Assembly (NCBI GenBank): GCA_050018415.1
Contig: JBEKAB010000013.1
Location: forward strand, 1-64,000
Source of the DNA: UBA1161 sp002311745
Lineage (GTDB): Bacteria > Planctomycetota > Phycisphaerae > Tepidisphaerales > Tepidisphaeraceae
Length of the DNA stretch: 64,000 bases
Reading direction: 5' to 3'
Positions 16,401 through 23,988 of the stretch are shown piece after piece (the first letter of the stretch is position 1; each line of letters begins with the position of its first letter). Below the pieces are notes generated by a model. The model searched no databases. It had not been told where the DNA came from and saw only the letters and a program-made list of their open reading frames with translations. Both the position numbers and the translations under genes were made by a program.

Positions 16401-17507
16401 ATGACGCGATCATTGTTCGCCGGCTTGGTTGTGTTGGGCTCTATGCTTGCGTTTGCATCTACGGAGGCATCGGCACAGCAGCTTTATGCAGGAACATCTG
16501 AGGGGGGACAGGGTAAGGTCTACGCCTATCAGGGCGGGACTAATTGGACTGCCATCTCCCCCGGGCTCGACTATGCGGTCCTGAACATTGTCCAGTTTGA
16601 TGGGAGCCTGTACGCCTCCACCGAATCTAGCAGTTCTTTGGCCAGTGGCCGGGTATGGCGGTACAACGGTGGCACTTCATGGACGGCCGTTGGGGACAAC
16701 TTGGACCAGGACGTCCGCATCGCAGTCTACAACGGTCAGCTATATGCCGGCACCGGTAACGAGTCATTCGCCAACGGGGGCAAGCTGTATCGCTATGATG
16801 CGAGCGCGAACAACTTCAGCTACGTCGGTACTGTTGTACCCCATAACAGTGCCAATCCCGTCTTCCAATACGGAATCGGGGCGATGTATAGCTCCTCGTA
16901 TGGGTATCTCCAGCTGGGCGGACATGATGCCGATGAATTCGCACATTTCGACGGGACCAAGCTCCAGTTCGACGCTGAGAAAGGCGGCAGTTGCGTTTAT
17001 GACTTCGCGGAGTTCAACAACAAATTATACGGTGCGGCGTTAAACGGGTCCCTTTACGGTTCCACCGATGGCGTCACTTGGTCGGCTGTTCTCTCTGACG
17101 ATAACGATAACTTCTACGGATGGTCCATCCACCAAGTGGAGCCCTTCCAAGACCGGCTGTACCTGGGCTACGAGAACGGCAAGCTTGCATATCTGGACTC
17201 CTCGGAAGCCTGGCACAGCGTTTTGATGGCCTCCAACGATATCCCCGCAATGGTTGCAGACGGTAACACCACGCTTTACTACGGTACCGGAATATACGAA
17301 GCCAGTGACGTAAACGGGTATGTCTACGCCTACACCGGCAGCGGTGCCCCTACGCTGATCTCCGGTAATATGGATAGTGTTCAGTACCTATATATGGTCG
17401 GCGTGCCCGAGCCGGGAACGCTTTCCCTGTTGGTTTTAGCGGGAGGAACCTTCCTGCTGCGCCGGCGTCGGCCTGTTACTGCGGCCCAAGAGACTGCCAG
17501 TCCATGA
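16401..17507 (+). CDS. PEP-CTERM propeller-like protein, tandem copy 2
   Basis: A 368-residue paralogue of the preceding gene. The upstream ~200 bases and signal peptide are almost identical to copy 1 (16302-16490 compared with 15092-15280), while the body has diverged and gained short insertions such as the NESFANG and NSANPVF segments. The tail is VPEPGTLSLLVLAGGTFLLR. The spacing between the copies is short (about 50 bases to the duplicated upstream ATG), consistent with a recent tandem duplication followed by divergence of the blades facing the environment. Function of the body unknown. Confidence 0.82.
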   Translation: MTRSLFAGLVVLGSMLAFASTEASAQQLYAGTSEGGQGKVYAYQGGTNWTAISPGLDYAVLNIVQFDGSLYASTESSSSLASGRVWRYNGGTSWTAVGDNLDQDVRIAVYNGQLYAGTGNESFANGGKLYRYDASANNFSYVGTVVPHNSANPVFQYGIGAMYSSSYGYLQLGGHDADEFAHFDGTKLQFDAEKGGSCVYDFAEFNNKLYGAALNGSLYGSTDGVTWSAVLSDDNDNFYGWSIHQVEPFQDRLYLGYENGKLAYLDSSEAWHSVLMASNDIPAMVADGNTTLYYGTGIYEASDVNGYVYAYTGSGAPTLISGNMDSVQYLYMVGVPEPGTLSLLVLAGGTFLLRRRRPVTAAQETASP

Positions 17508-17627
17508 CCATGAATAAAAACGGCGGGAGGGAGGCGCGCAGGAAGCGGCTCAGCTTCGTTCTTCGTTTGCGATGGGTGAACGTCAAAGTTCATGACACGC
17601 TCTAAGGCTTTAAGAAGGGAGATTGCG

Positions 17628-18443
17628 ATGGACACAATTCATGTTTCTACTAAGTTCCCGTTCGCGCGCTATTGCAAATATTCCAAGCTGATCGCGGGTG
17701 TGGTTTTGTCCGGTGCCTTGAGTGCGTGGGCCGGCACGATACCTGGGATCGTGGTTCCCGGTACGTCCGATCCCTATCTGGCGGGCATGCCTGACGGATC
17801 GACCGCGTCGTATGATGATGTGGCGCCCGCTCAATCACCGGTTCTGGTGCCGTCCTGGGTGCCGCAGGCGGGCGACGTTATCACCTTTTCGAATGTGACC
17901 GGTTTGGTCAATTACGACGGTGACACCCCCAACGACCCGCCCGATGGCGCACCCAACTCCATCCTTGGGCATCTGGACGGCAATCCGGGCGATTCGCCGC
18001 AGCCGGAAAACGGGATCGCCGACATGTACGCGCCGATCGACTCGCTGGTAGGCGTATTTCTCGGCAGCGGCCGACCGGACACGGGCGACCCGACGCCCCC
18101 CCCTCCGCTTGATTTCTCGCCGACCGGGAGCCATCCGAATGCCCTGGGTCTTAATTTCCTAACGCTCTCGCCGCTGCTGTATCAGCCATTCTTCATCGGC
18201 GACGGAATGACCAGCGGGAAAGTCGTTCAGCAATTCACGGTTCCCGCGGGCGCAACCCGCCTCTATCTGGGCACTATGGACGGTTTCGATTGGGAGAACA
18301 ACACCGGAGCATTCTCCGTTGACCTGAACGTGCCGGAGACCGTGCCCGAGCCGGCCTCGTTTTCCCTGTTGGCTTTAGCGGGAGGAACCTTACTGCTGCG
18401 CCGCCGGCGCCACAACGAGGCGCGGGGCGGATGCAGCGCATGA
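17628..18443 (+). CDS. PEP-CTERM protein of unknown body type
   Basis: A 271-residue exported protein. AAGGGAG precedes the ATG. The signal segment (LIAGVVLSGALSAWAG) is followed by a body rich in Pro, Asp and Gly, with GTSDPYLAGMPDGS near the start and a phrase VPAGATRLYLGTMDGFDWENN near the end that is typical of planctomycete PEP-CTERM proteins, where it probably forms the last beta strands of a sandwich. The tail is VPEPASFSLLALAGGTLLLR, in the nearly identical DNA set. The gene is followed by a 3' hairpin unit that has partly decayed. Confidence 0.8.
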   Translation: MDTIHVSTKFPFARYCKYSKLIAGVVLSGALSAWAGTIPGIVVPGTSDPYLAGMPDGSTASYDDVAPAQSPVLVPSWVPQAGDVITFSNVTGLVNYDGDTPNDPPDGAPNSILGHLDGNPGDSPQPENGIADMYAPIDSLVGVFLGSGRPDTGDPTPPPPLDFSPTGSHPNALGLNFLTLSPLLYQPFFIGDGMTSGKVVQQFTVPAGATRLYLGTMDGFDWENNTGAFSVDLNVPETVPEPASFSLLALAGGTLLLRRRRHNEARGGCSA

Positions 18444-18487
18444 CCGACCCTGACGATGGGTCCGGGCGAGGCTCCATGAAATGAGAT

Positions 18488-18533
18488 CGCGCCCTTCCTG
18501 GCGGAGATCGTTGAGGACCGGGAATGGCACGGC
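18488..18533 (+). terminator. Shared 3' hairpin, copy 3 (partly decayed)
   Basis: The same unit as at 7374 and 11498 follows the Arg-rich tail, including CTCCATGAAATGAGATCGCG. The stem CGCGCCCTTCC faces GGGAATGGCACG with mismatches, so pairing is weaker than in the other copies. Confidence 0.4.
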
Positions 18534-18633
18534 CGGCGAACGGCCGGCCGCTGACGCCAACGGCGGCGGAGCTGAACCGCGCGCCATCGCAGCGTGACGA
18601 AATCTGGAAACTGTTCACCTGAAAGGAGAGATC

Positions 18634-19389
18634 ATGTTAATACCTACCATTTGCCCCCGGCTGGCGGCGACGTGCACGGGACGAGGACTGACGCGGCGAA
18701 AACGGCCAGCCATTCTCGCCGCCGCCGTGGCCCCGGTTTGTTTCTTCTCGCTTGCCCAAGGGTTGTCGGCGCAGAATCTGGTTGTCAACGGCGATTTCAG
18801 CCTCGGCAATACCGGCTTTGCGAGCGATTACACCTTCACCACGATCAACAGCAGCGAAGGTGAATACAACGTCAGCGCCAACCCCAACGCATGGAACCTG
18901 GCCTTTCTCAGTCCGCCTGCTTGGTATGACCATTCACCGTCGGCAGACAATTTCTCTCTGCTGGTCAACGGCGCAACCGTAGCGGGCCGTGATGTCTGGC
19001 GAGAAGCATTCGCCGGCTTGACACCGAACACCAACCTTCAACTGAGTGGTTGGGCCTCGGACCTCTATCCGTACGACTACACCCAGACCGGCGTCCACTC
19101 TCTCCTGCAATTCTTCGTGAATGGCGTTGGCGTCGGTTCCCAATACACCGTCGCATTCGGCGTTCCCAACTGGCAACAGTTCGGAGCAACGTGGAACACG
19201 GGAACAAACACCACGGCAACCATCTCCATCCGAGATGCGGACCTCGACGCGTTTCCGAATGACTTCGCCCTGGATGATGTCTCCATAGCGGTTCCCGAAC
19301 CGGCCTCGTTGTCCCTGTTGGCTTTAGCGGGAGGAACCTTACTGCTGCGCCGGCGCCACAACGAGGCGCGGGGCGGATGCAGTGCGTGA
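18634..19389 (+). CDS. PEP-CTERM protein with carbohydrate-binding-like body
   Basis: A 251-residue exported protein. The leader MLIPTICPRL matches the MSIPTICHPP leader at 10054 although the bodies are unrelated. A basic stretch and a hydrophobic segment precede NLVVNGDFSLGNTGFASDY, the same beta-sandwich opening as in the 9084 gene, and later NWQQFGATWNTGTNT and NDFALDDVSI, which are typical of carbohydrate-binding-type modules. The tail is VPEPASLSLLALAGGTLLLR. AAAGGAGAG precedes the ATG. The upstream GCGTGACGAAATCTGGAAAC is shared with the region before 8295. The shared 3' unit follows. Confidence 0.83.
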   Translation: MLIPTICPRLAATCTGRGLTRRKRPAILAAAVAPVCFFSLAQGLSAQNLVVNGDFSLGNTGFASDYTFTTINSSEGEYNVSANPNAWNLAFLSPPAWYDHSPSADNFSLLVNGATVAGRDVWREAFAGLTPNTNLQLSGWASDLYPYDYTQTGVHSLLQFFVNGVGVGSQYTVAFGVPNWQQFGATWNTGTNTTATISIRDADLDAFPNDFALDDVSIAVPEPASLSLLALAGGTLLLRRRHNEARGGCSA

Positions 19390-19434
19390 CCGACCTTGGC
19401 AATGGGTTGGTGCGAAGCTCCATGAAATGAGGTC

Positions 19435-19476
19435 GCGCCCTTCCCGGCGGAGCTCGTTGAGGACCGGGAAGAGCGC
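19435..19476 (+). terminator. Shared 3' hairpin, copy 4
   Basis: GCGCCCTTCCCGG at 19435-19447 pairs with CCGGGAAGAGCGC at 19464-19476 with one mismatch. Compared with copy 1, the inner stem has changed from TTTCGG/CCGAAA to TTCCCGG/CCGGGAA on both sides, which keeps the pairing. Confidence 0.55.
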
Positions 19477-19626
19477 GGCCAGCGAGCGGCTGGAAGCGTT
19501 CCCAGTTTTTGCCCTCATTTCTTCCTAGGGACGCCAAAAGGGCAGTATGCGAGCTGGGGAGTCATCGGCCGGGTACGGCACACGCGCCGTTTTTCGATGA
19601 CTCGACATACCGCGTGGGGTAATGGG

Positions 19627-19655
19627 GCTTCTGTCCATGCAACGTGGGCAGAAGC
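19627..19655 (+). promoter_or_regulatory. Leader hairpin with TGCAACG loop, copy 2
   Basis: An 11-bp stem (GCTTCTGTCCA with TGGGCAGAAGC, one wobble pair) closes the same TGCAACG loop as at 3271-3294. Downstream, TCGGGGT and ACCCCGA can form a second stem that ends next to the ribosome-binding site GAGGGAGAG of the gene at 19700, which would suit control of translation. Confidence 0.5.
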
Positions 19656-19699
19656 GAATTCGGGGTTTATCCATTGGATCACACCCCGAGGGAGAGAGC

Positions 19700-20401
19700 A
19701 TGTTCATACGTAAAATTCGCTTGTGTCCATTCGCGTTCGCCGTTTTTTCCGTGTGTGCTTGGGTATCATCCATCCATGCAGAGACGGCGACCTGGCAAGC
19801 ACTGCCGTTTCCAATCGACGCCAACTGGCCGGGGCCACAGGGTCAGCTTGCGACTATCAGTCCAAACCAGGTGATCCTACAGGGCCAACCTGTCCGAACA
19901 CTGGAAACGTTTTCTCGTCCGTTCACCATCGATTTGGACGTCCAGCTTGCCAGCCGGTATGCCGACGATGGGGGCTTTTGGCTCTGCCTGATTCCCACAG
20001 GATGGCCGACCAACACTACGCCCTATCCAGACCTGGAACTGCAAATGGTCTACCAGAACCAAAGTACAGATCAACTTCAAATTTCCCAGCGAACCGCACC
20101 AAATACTGGTTCAACGTTGTGGACTTACGTCCCGTTCAACGTGGTGGCCGGTACCCCATATCATATTACGTTCCAAGTGTCGGACGCGGGAGCGTTGGGT
20201 CTCGCTGTCGACGGGATCTCTTATCCAATTCCAAGCGACATTACCTCGAGCCTTTCTCAATGTCAGGTCCAGATGTGGGGATGGCAGCCAATAGATACCT
20301 GGACGGTCACGAACTTTAACATAGTGCCCGAGCCGGCCTCGGTTTTTCTGTTGGCTTTAGCAGGAGGAACCTTCCTGCTGCGCCGGCGGAACGCGAAGTG
20401 A
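19700..20401 (+). CDS. PEP-CTERM protein of unknown body type
   Basis: A 233-residue exported protein. The leader MFIRKIRLCP and signal segment (FAFAVFSVCAWVSSIHA) precede a beta-rich body with WQALPFPIDANWPGPQGQ near the start and phrases such as TLWTYVPFNVVAGTPYHITF and WTVTNFNIVPEP that fit a concanavalin-like or laminin-G-like sandwich, although this is only an impression. The tail is VPEPASVFLLALAGGTFLLR. GAGGGAGAG lies before the ATG and the conserved leader hairpin lies about 45 bases upstream. Ligand unknown. Confidence 0.78.
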   Translation: MFIRKIRLCPFAFAVFSVCAWVSSIHAETATWQALPFPIDANWPGPQGQLATISPNQVILQGQPVRTLETFSRPFTIDLDVQLASRYADDGGFWLCLIPTGWPTNTTPYPDLELQMVYQNQSTDQLQISQRTAPNTGSTLWTYVPFNVVAGTPYHITFQVSDAGALGLAVDGISYPIPSDITSSLSQCQVQMWGWQPIDTWTVTNFNIVPEPASVFLLALAGGTFLLRRRNAK

Positions 20402-20459
20402 GCACGGCGCAGTAGTGCCACGGCACGGGCTCTGGCACATTTTCAGAGGAGCAACGACC

Positions 20460-20489
20460 GTGTTCACCCGCACAATCCGGGTTGGTTAG
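20460..20489 (+). pseudogene. Orphan PEP-CTERM leader (VFTRTIRVG stop)
   Basis: GTG opens a nine-residue frame, VFTRTIRVG, that matches the MFTRTI leader at 7222 and stops. GAGGAG lies just upstream. With no body or tail behind it, this is a leader fragment left from a lost cassette. Confidence 0.4.
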
Positions 20490-20571
20490 CGTTTTTGGCT
20501 GCAAATCTTGAGCTTGGTGAGTGGTTTATTGGGTTCGCAATGCACTTGACAAAAAGAAAGGAAGGTGGCGT

Positions 20572-20748
20572 ATGCGGTGAACCAAATTGGCTGCAGGGGT
20601 GGCATCGTTGGTCGTTGGTTCCGTGACATCGGCCCAGACAATAACGTCCAATGATTTTCCCACCACGGCAGGGCTAACGCTCACTGGCAGCGCCGCCACC
20701 GCGGTAACCCGCGGCGTAACGGTTCTGCGTTTAACCACAGACGGCTAG
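20572..20748 (+). pseudogene. Truncated lectin-like secreted protein remnant
   Basis: Reading from ATG 20572, the third codon is TGA; after it the frame stays open for 55 codons and encodes a clean signal peptide (LAAGVASLVVGSVTSAQ) followed by TITSNDFPTTAGLTLTGSAA and VLRLT, which resembles the opening of L-type lectin domains in PEP-CTERM proteins. It then stops at 20746. AGGAAGG precedes the ATG. The early stop and the missing ~150 residues mark it as a broken gene. The lectin reading rests on a short match. Confidence 0.5.
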
Positions 20749-20808
20749 CAGAGAACAGTGGATATTACATTCACTAAACAAATCAACTATCCAATAGGAG
20801 AACGTATC

Positions 20809-21438
20809 ATGAAAATAGTATCACCATCGGTCATTATCGCATTATTGGCTTTGCCGGCCGGCATCGCATCGGCTCAGAACACCAGTGTCGCCGTAACGGT
20901 CGGCGCTCTTACCGGGCCGTGGTTGTGGGTAAACAACGGCCTCAATACGGCATATCAGTATTGCTATGGTGAAGAAGCAGCCCCGACCGTAGTCAGCGCG
21001 GCAAACGGCTTGCCTTTTTCTGCCGGAGACAACCTGACAATTAGTTACCTGAGTGGGGATATAGCGATTGCTTTCTATGCCCCGGCCTACGATGCAGCTG
21101 GCGTCCCAGGGTTTGCCTTAAACAATCTCACAGGTAACTACCCCCCTGCACCAAGCTATTACATGGACCCTTCAACCTATCCCATTTATGCTGGGGAGTT
21201 GGTGGGAACATTTGCCAATAGTAGTGGGGAAATTGTAGGTACACCGTTTGGGATTGGCGATTGGGGGACGTTTACCGTTCCGGCCGGAGGCACGCAACTT
21301 CAACTTGGGGTCAATGATGACAATTACGATGATAATTCTGGCTCATGGAACATCCAGGTCGCTGTCCCCGAACCGGCCATGTTTTCCCTATTGGTTCTAG
21401 CAGGAGGAACCTTACTGCTCGGCCGGCGGCGGAACTGA
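20809..21438 (+). CDS. PEP-CTERM sorting-domain protein (paralogue of 8295)
   Basis: A 209-residue exported protein homologous along its whole body to the product of 8295-9020 (shared TAYQYCYGEEAAPTVVSAAN-type region and PPAPSYYMDPSTYPI). It lacks the long basic leader of that gene and begins directly with a signal peptide (MKIVSPSVIIALLALPAGIA). The tail is VPEPAMFSLLVLAGGTLLLG with a Gly where the others have Arg. AGGAGA precedes the ATG. Body function unknown. It is the last gene of the PEP-CTERM locus. Confidence 0.83.
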   Translation: MKIVSPSVIIALLALPAGIASAQNTSVAVTVGALTGPWLWVNNGLNTAYQYCYGEEAAPTVVSAANGLPFSAGDNLTISYLSGDIAIAFYAPAYDAAGVPGFALNNLTGNYPPAPSYYMDPSTYPIYAGELVGTFANSSGEIVGTPFGIGDWGTFTVPAGGTQLQLGVNDDNYDDNSGSWNIQVAVPEPAMFSLLVLAGGTLLLGRRRN

Positions 21439-21495
21439 ACTGATTCGCCATTCGGATTTCGTCATTCGGATTTCCCGCGGCCGCGCCGCCGGGGG

Positions 21496-23550
21496 CTACT
21501 TCGGCTGGCCCGTGGGCAGGGGCGAACTGCTGGGCATGGGCGGAATGCGGATCGGCCCATGCGGGGCGGCTTCAATGCCCAGAACTTCCTGCGTGTAGCA
21601 GCGGAGAATTTCGGCGACGGATAGGGCCGAGGCGATGGCGCCGCCGGAGCGCTGCGGCTCGTTGCCGTCGAACAGCTCGCCGATGTATCCGACCCCATCC
21701 GATTGCAGGTATTGCAGGCACGGATCGAGCCACTGGCGGATGCGGGCCAGACATTGTTCGTTGCGGCCGTAGACGCGCATCGCCGCCGTGCCCAGATGGC
21801 CCAGCAGCCACGGATAGGCCGAGCCCTGGTGCTGGGCGCGTTCGCGGGAGACGACGCTGCCTTCGTACCGCCCCTGGTAGGCCGGGTCGCGCGGCGACAG
21901 CGTGCGCAGTCCCATGGGCGTGAGCAATTCGCCGATCACCGTTTTGAGCATCGCGGCGTGCCGATCCTCGATCAGCACCGGATGCGCCAGGCTCAGGGCC
22001 AGGAGTTGATTCGGGCGGATCGACGCGTCTTGAGCGTCGTCTTCGACCACGTCGAAGCAGCAGCCAGCCTTCTCGTTCCAGAAGCGGCGGTTGAAGGCGG
22101 CTTTGACGCCCTCCGCCAGGGCACTCAATTCCTCGGCAAGCGGTCCCTTGTCGAACTTGGCAGCCAACGCCGCGACGATTCGCAGGGCGTTGTACCACAG
22201 GGCGTTGAGTTCAACCTGCCGGCCGAAGCGCGGCGTGACGATGCTCTCGCCGATCTTGCCGTCCATCCACGATGCCGCGATTCCCGGCGAGCGCGTTGCC
22301 ACCAGTCCGTCCGCGTCGCTCGTGATCCCCAGCTTGGTTCCGCGGCGATATTCCTGAACGATGGTTTCCAGCGCCGGCAGCAGCGCCCGCCCCGTTATCT
22401 GGTCATCCGTGTAGCGAAGATATTCATTGACGGCCGCGACGAACCACAGGGATGTGTCGGCGCCGCCATACAGCGGCGCCCCGGCGGTTTCGGGAAACTC
22501 GCTGGCGATCAGGCCGTTTTGCATGCCCGCGGCCAGGGAGACCAGCAGCCGCCGGCCCTCGACGAATCGTCCGGGCACCAGGAAGAGTCCCGCGAACGCC
22601 ATCAGCGCGGCCCGGCCCGTCGGGGGGGACCACGGGTATTGGCCGATCACGTGAACGGGACTGGGCGCTTCCGGGGGCAGGGTGACGATGAACGCCGAGG
22701 CCGCACGCAACAGCGATTCCAGGTTCTGGTCGCGCTGTCCCAGCCCCGGCACGGCGACGGCAGCCGCCCGGCGGTCCAGATCGTCCGCCGCACGGTGCAG
22801 CTCGTTGAGGACGCGGTCCAGTTGAATCGGTTCCGGCGAGCAGACCAGGTGCACGCTCTGACCGGGCGAGATCGTCCAGCGGAATATTCCGGGGTTCCAC
22901 AAATCTTCCAGGCCGGCGTAGCCGCGGTCCTGCTCGCGCCGATAAATCGCGTTGAGATACCAGTACGGCTCGGCGCGGAACTCGCCGTCGTGCGCGAAGA
23001 AGATTTCCGGCGTTTTGATGGTGGCGGCGATGCGCACCAGGCCGTCGGGGCGGCTCTCGCCCGCCAGGCGGCCGTTCCACTGATACGACAATTCGTGGAT
23101 GCCCCGCAGCGCCAGCAGCGGTCGAGCCTCCAGCCACACCGATTTGCCCCCGCCCAGAAGCGTGTACGTTAGGCAAACCGTATTCTCCCCTTGCAGCAGC
23201 CGCACCGACTTCTCCAGCGTGAATCCCTCGCTCTGGTACGCCCAACGCGGAAACGGATCGGCGCTGAACGCCCGCAGCAGCTTGTATCCTTCCGGAGAAA
23301 TCACGCCCGGATACTCGTTGGTCGAAAGCTGATACGACCCGCTCCCGCCGATCACCGTCTCCTCCACGTGCGACAGCAGCACCATTCGGCGCACCGGCGG
23401 CGACATGGCCGCCACCAGCAAGCCGTGATATTTGCGCGTGTTGAGTCCGCAGACGGTGGAGCTGGCGTATCCGCCCAGGCCGTTGACGCTCAGCCATTCC
23501 CGCTCGATCAATCCGTCGAAATTCAGCTTGGAGATGTCCAGAGACCCCAT
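21496..23550 (-). CDS. Amylo-alpha-1,6-glucosidase / glycogen debranching-type enzyme
   Basis: A 684-residue enzyme of the archaeal/bacterial GDE type, which hydrolyses alpha-1,6 branch points after or without glucanotransfer. The N-terminal domain has the hallmark EWLSVNGLGGYASSTVCGLN and TRKYHGLLVAA; the C-terminal (alpha/alpha)6 barrel includes ADTSLWFVAAVNEYLRYTDD, DADGLVATRSPGIAASWMDG, VELNALWYNALRI and HQGSAYPWLLG. The start at 23550 is supported by AGGAGGAACC upstream. The gene is transcribed alone, towards the PEP-CTERM locus. It would act in glycogen turnover in the cytoplasm. Confidence 0.9.
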   Translation of the reverse strand: MGSLDISKLNFDGLIEREWLSVNGLGGYASSTVCGLNTRKYHGLLVAAMSPPVRRMVLLSHVEETVIGGSGSYQLSTNEYPGVISPEGYKLLRAFSADPFPRWAYQSEGFTLEKSVRLLQGENTVCLTYTLLGGGKSVWLEARPLLALRGIHELSYQWNGRLAGESRPDGLVRIAATIKTPEIFFAHDGEFRAEPYWYLNAIYRREQDRGYAGLEDLWNPGIFRWTISPGQSVHLVCSPEPIQLDRVLNELHRAADDLDRRAAAVAVPGLGQRDQNLESLLRAASAFIVTLPPEAPSPVHVIGQYPWSPPTGRAALMAFAGLFLVPGRFVEGRRLLVSLAAGMQNGLIASEFPETAGAPLYGGADTSLWFVAAVNEYLRYTDDQITGRALLPALETIVQEYRRGTKLGITSDADGLVATRSPGIAASWMDGKIGESIVTPRFGRQVELNALWYNALRIVAALAAKFDKGPLAEELSALAEGVKAAFNRRFWNEKAGCCFDVVEDDAQDASIRPNQLLALSLAHPVLIEDRHAAMLKTVIGELLTPMGLRTLSPRDPAYQGRYEGSVVSRERAQHQGSAYPWLLGHLGTAAMRVYGRNEQCLARIRQWLDPCLQYLQSDGVGYIGELFDGNEPQRSGGAIASALSVAEILRCYTQEVLGIEAAPHGPIRIPPMPSSSPLPTGQPK

Positions 23551-23764
23551 AGGGGTTCCTCCATGAAAGCCCGGGTACAGCATACCCGATCCGCCTGTTT
23601 ATTTACAGACGCCGATCGCCTTGCGTCAGGTCCAAAACTTCAAATCGCCGTCCGACCGTTTGAAGCAGAATGATTCAGATCGTTTGAGCCATGCCATGGA
23701 AGCGTTCCGCGCCACCGGCGGCGTGCCCTCGTGGCTGGGCGGCCGGTGATGTACGATAGGGGCG

Positions 23765-23838
23765 GCACCCGTAGCTCAACAGGACAGAGCAGCGGATTTC
23801 TAATCCGCCGGTTGCAGGTTCGAGTCCTGCCGGGTGCG
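23765..23838 (+). tRNA. tRNA-Arg (anticodon TCT)
   Basis: A 74-base cloverleaf: acceptor GCACCCG pairs with CGGGTGC, D-stem GCTC with GAGC, anticodon stem GCGGA with TCCGC around the loop TTTCTAA (anticodon TCT, reading AGA/AGG), and T-stem GCAGG with CCTGC around TTCGAGT. The discriminator is G and CCA is not encoded. Confidence 0.93.
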
Positions 23839-23857
23839 TTCGCCGCAGGCGAACAGA

Positions 23858-23875
23858 GTCCCGACCGGTCGGGAC
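23858..23875 (+). terminator. Palindrome after tRNA-Arg
   Basis: GTCCCGACCGGTCGGGAC is a perfect 18-base palindrome 20 bases after the tRNA. A smaller stem, TTCGCC with GGCGAA, lies between. It could end the tRNA transcript; no T-run follows directly. Confidence 0.35.
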
Positions 23876-23988
23876 GGTCTACCGTTCTACTGATCTACTG
23901 TTCTTTTGCGAAGCAAACGCTAGAATGCCCCCACTCGCCGCGTCGGGATTGGCCCTGCCGGCACGTTGTCGCCCAGTCGAGGTTTGCC

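Noticed and set aside
23839..23988. Promoter for tig from TTGCGA and TAGAAT
   Set aside because: The spacing between the two hexamers is only 9 bases, too short for a working pair.
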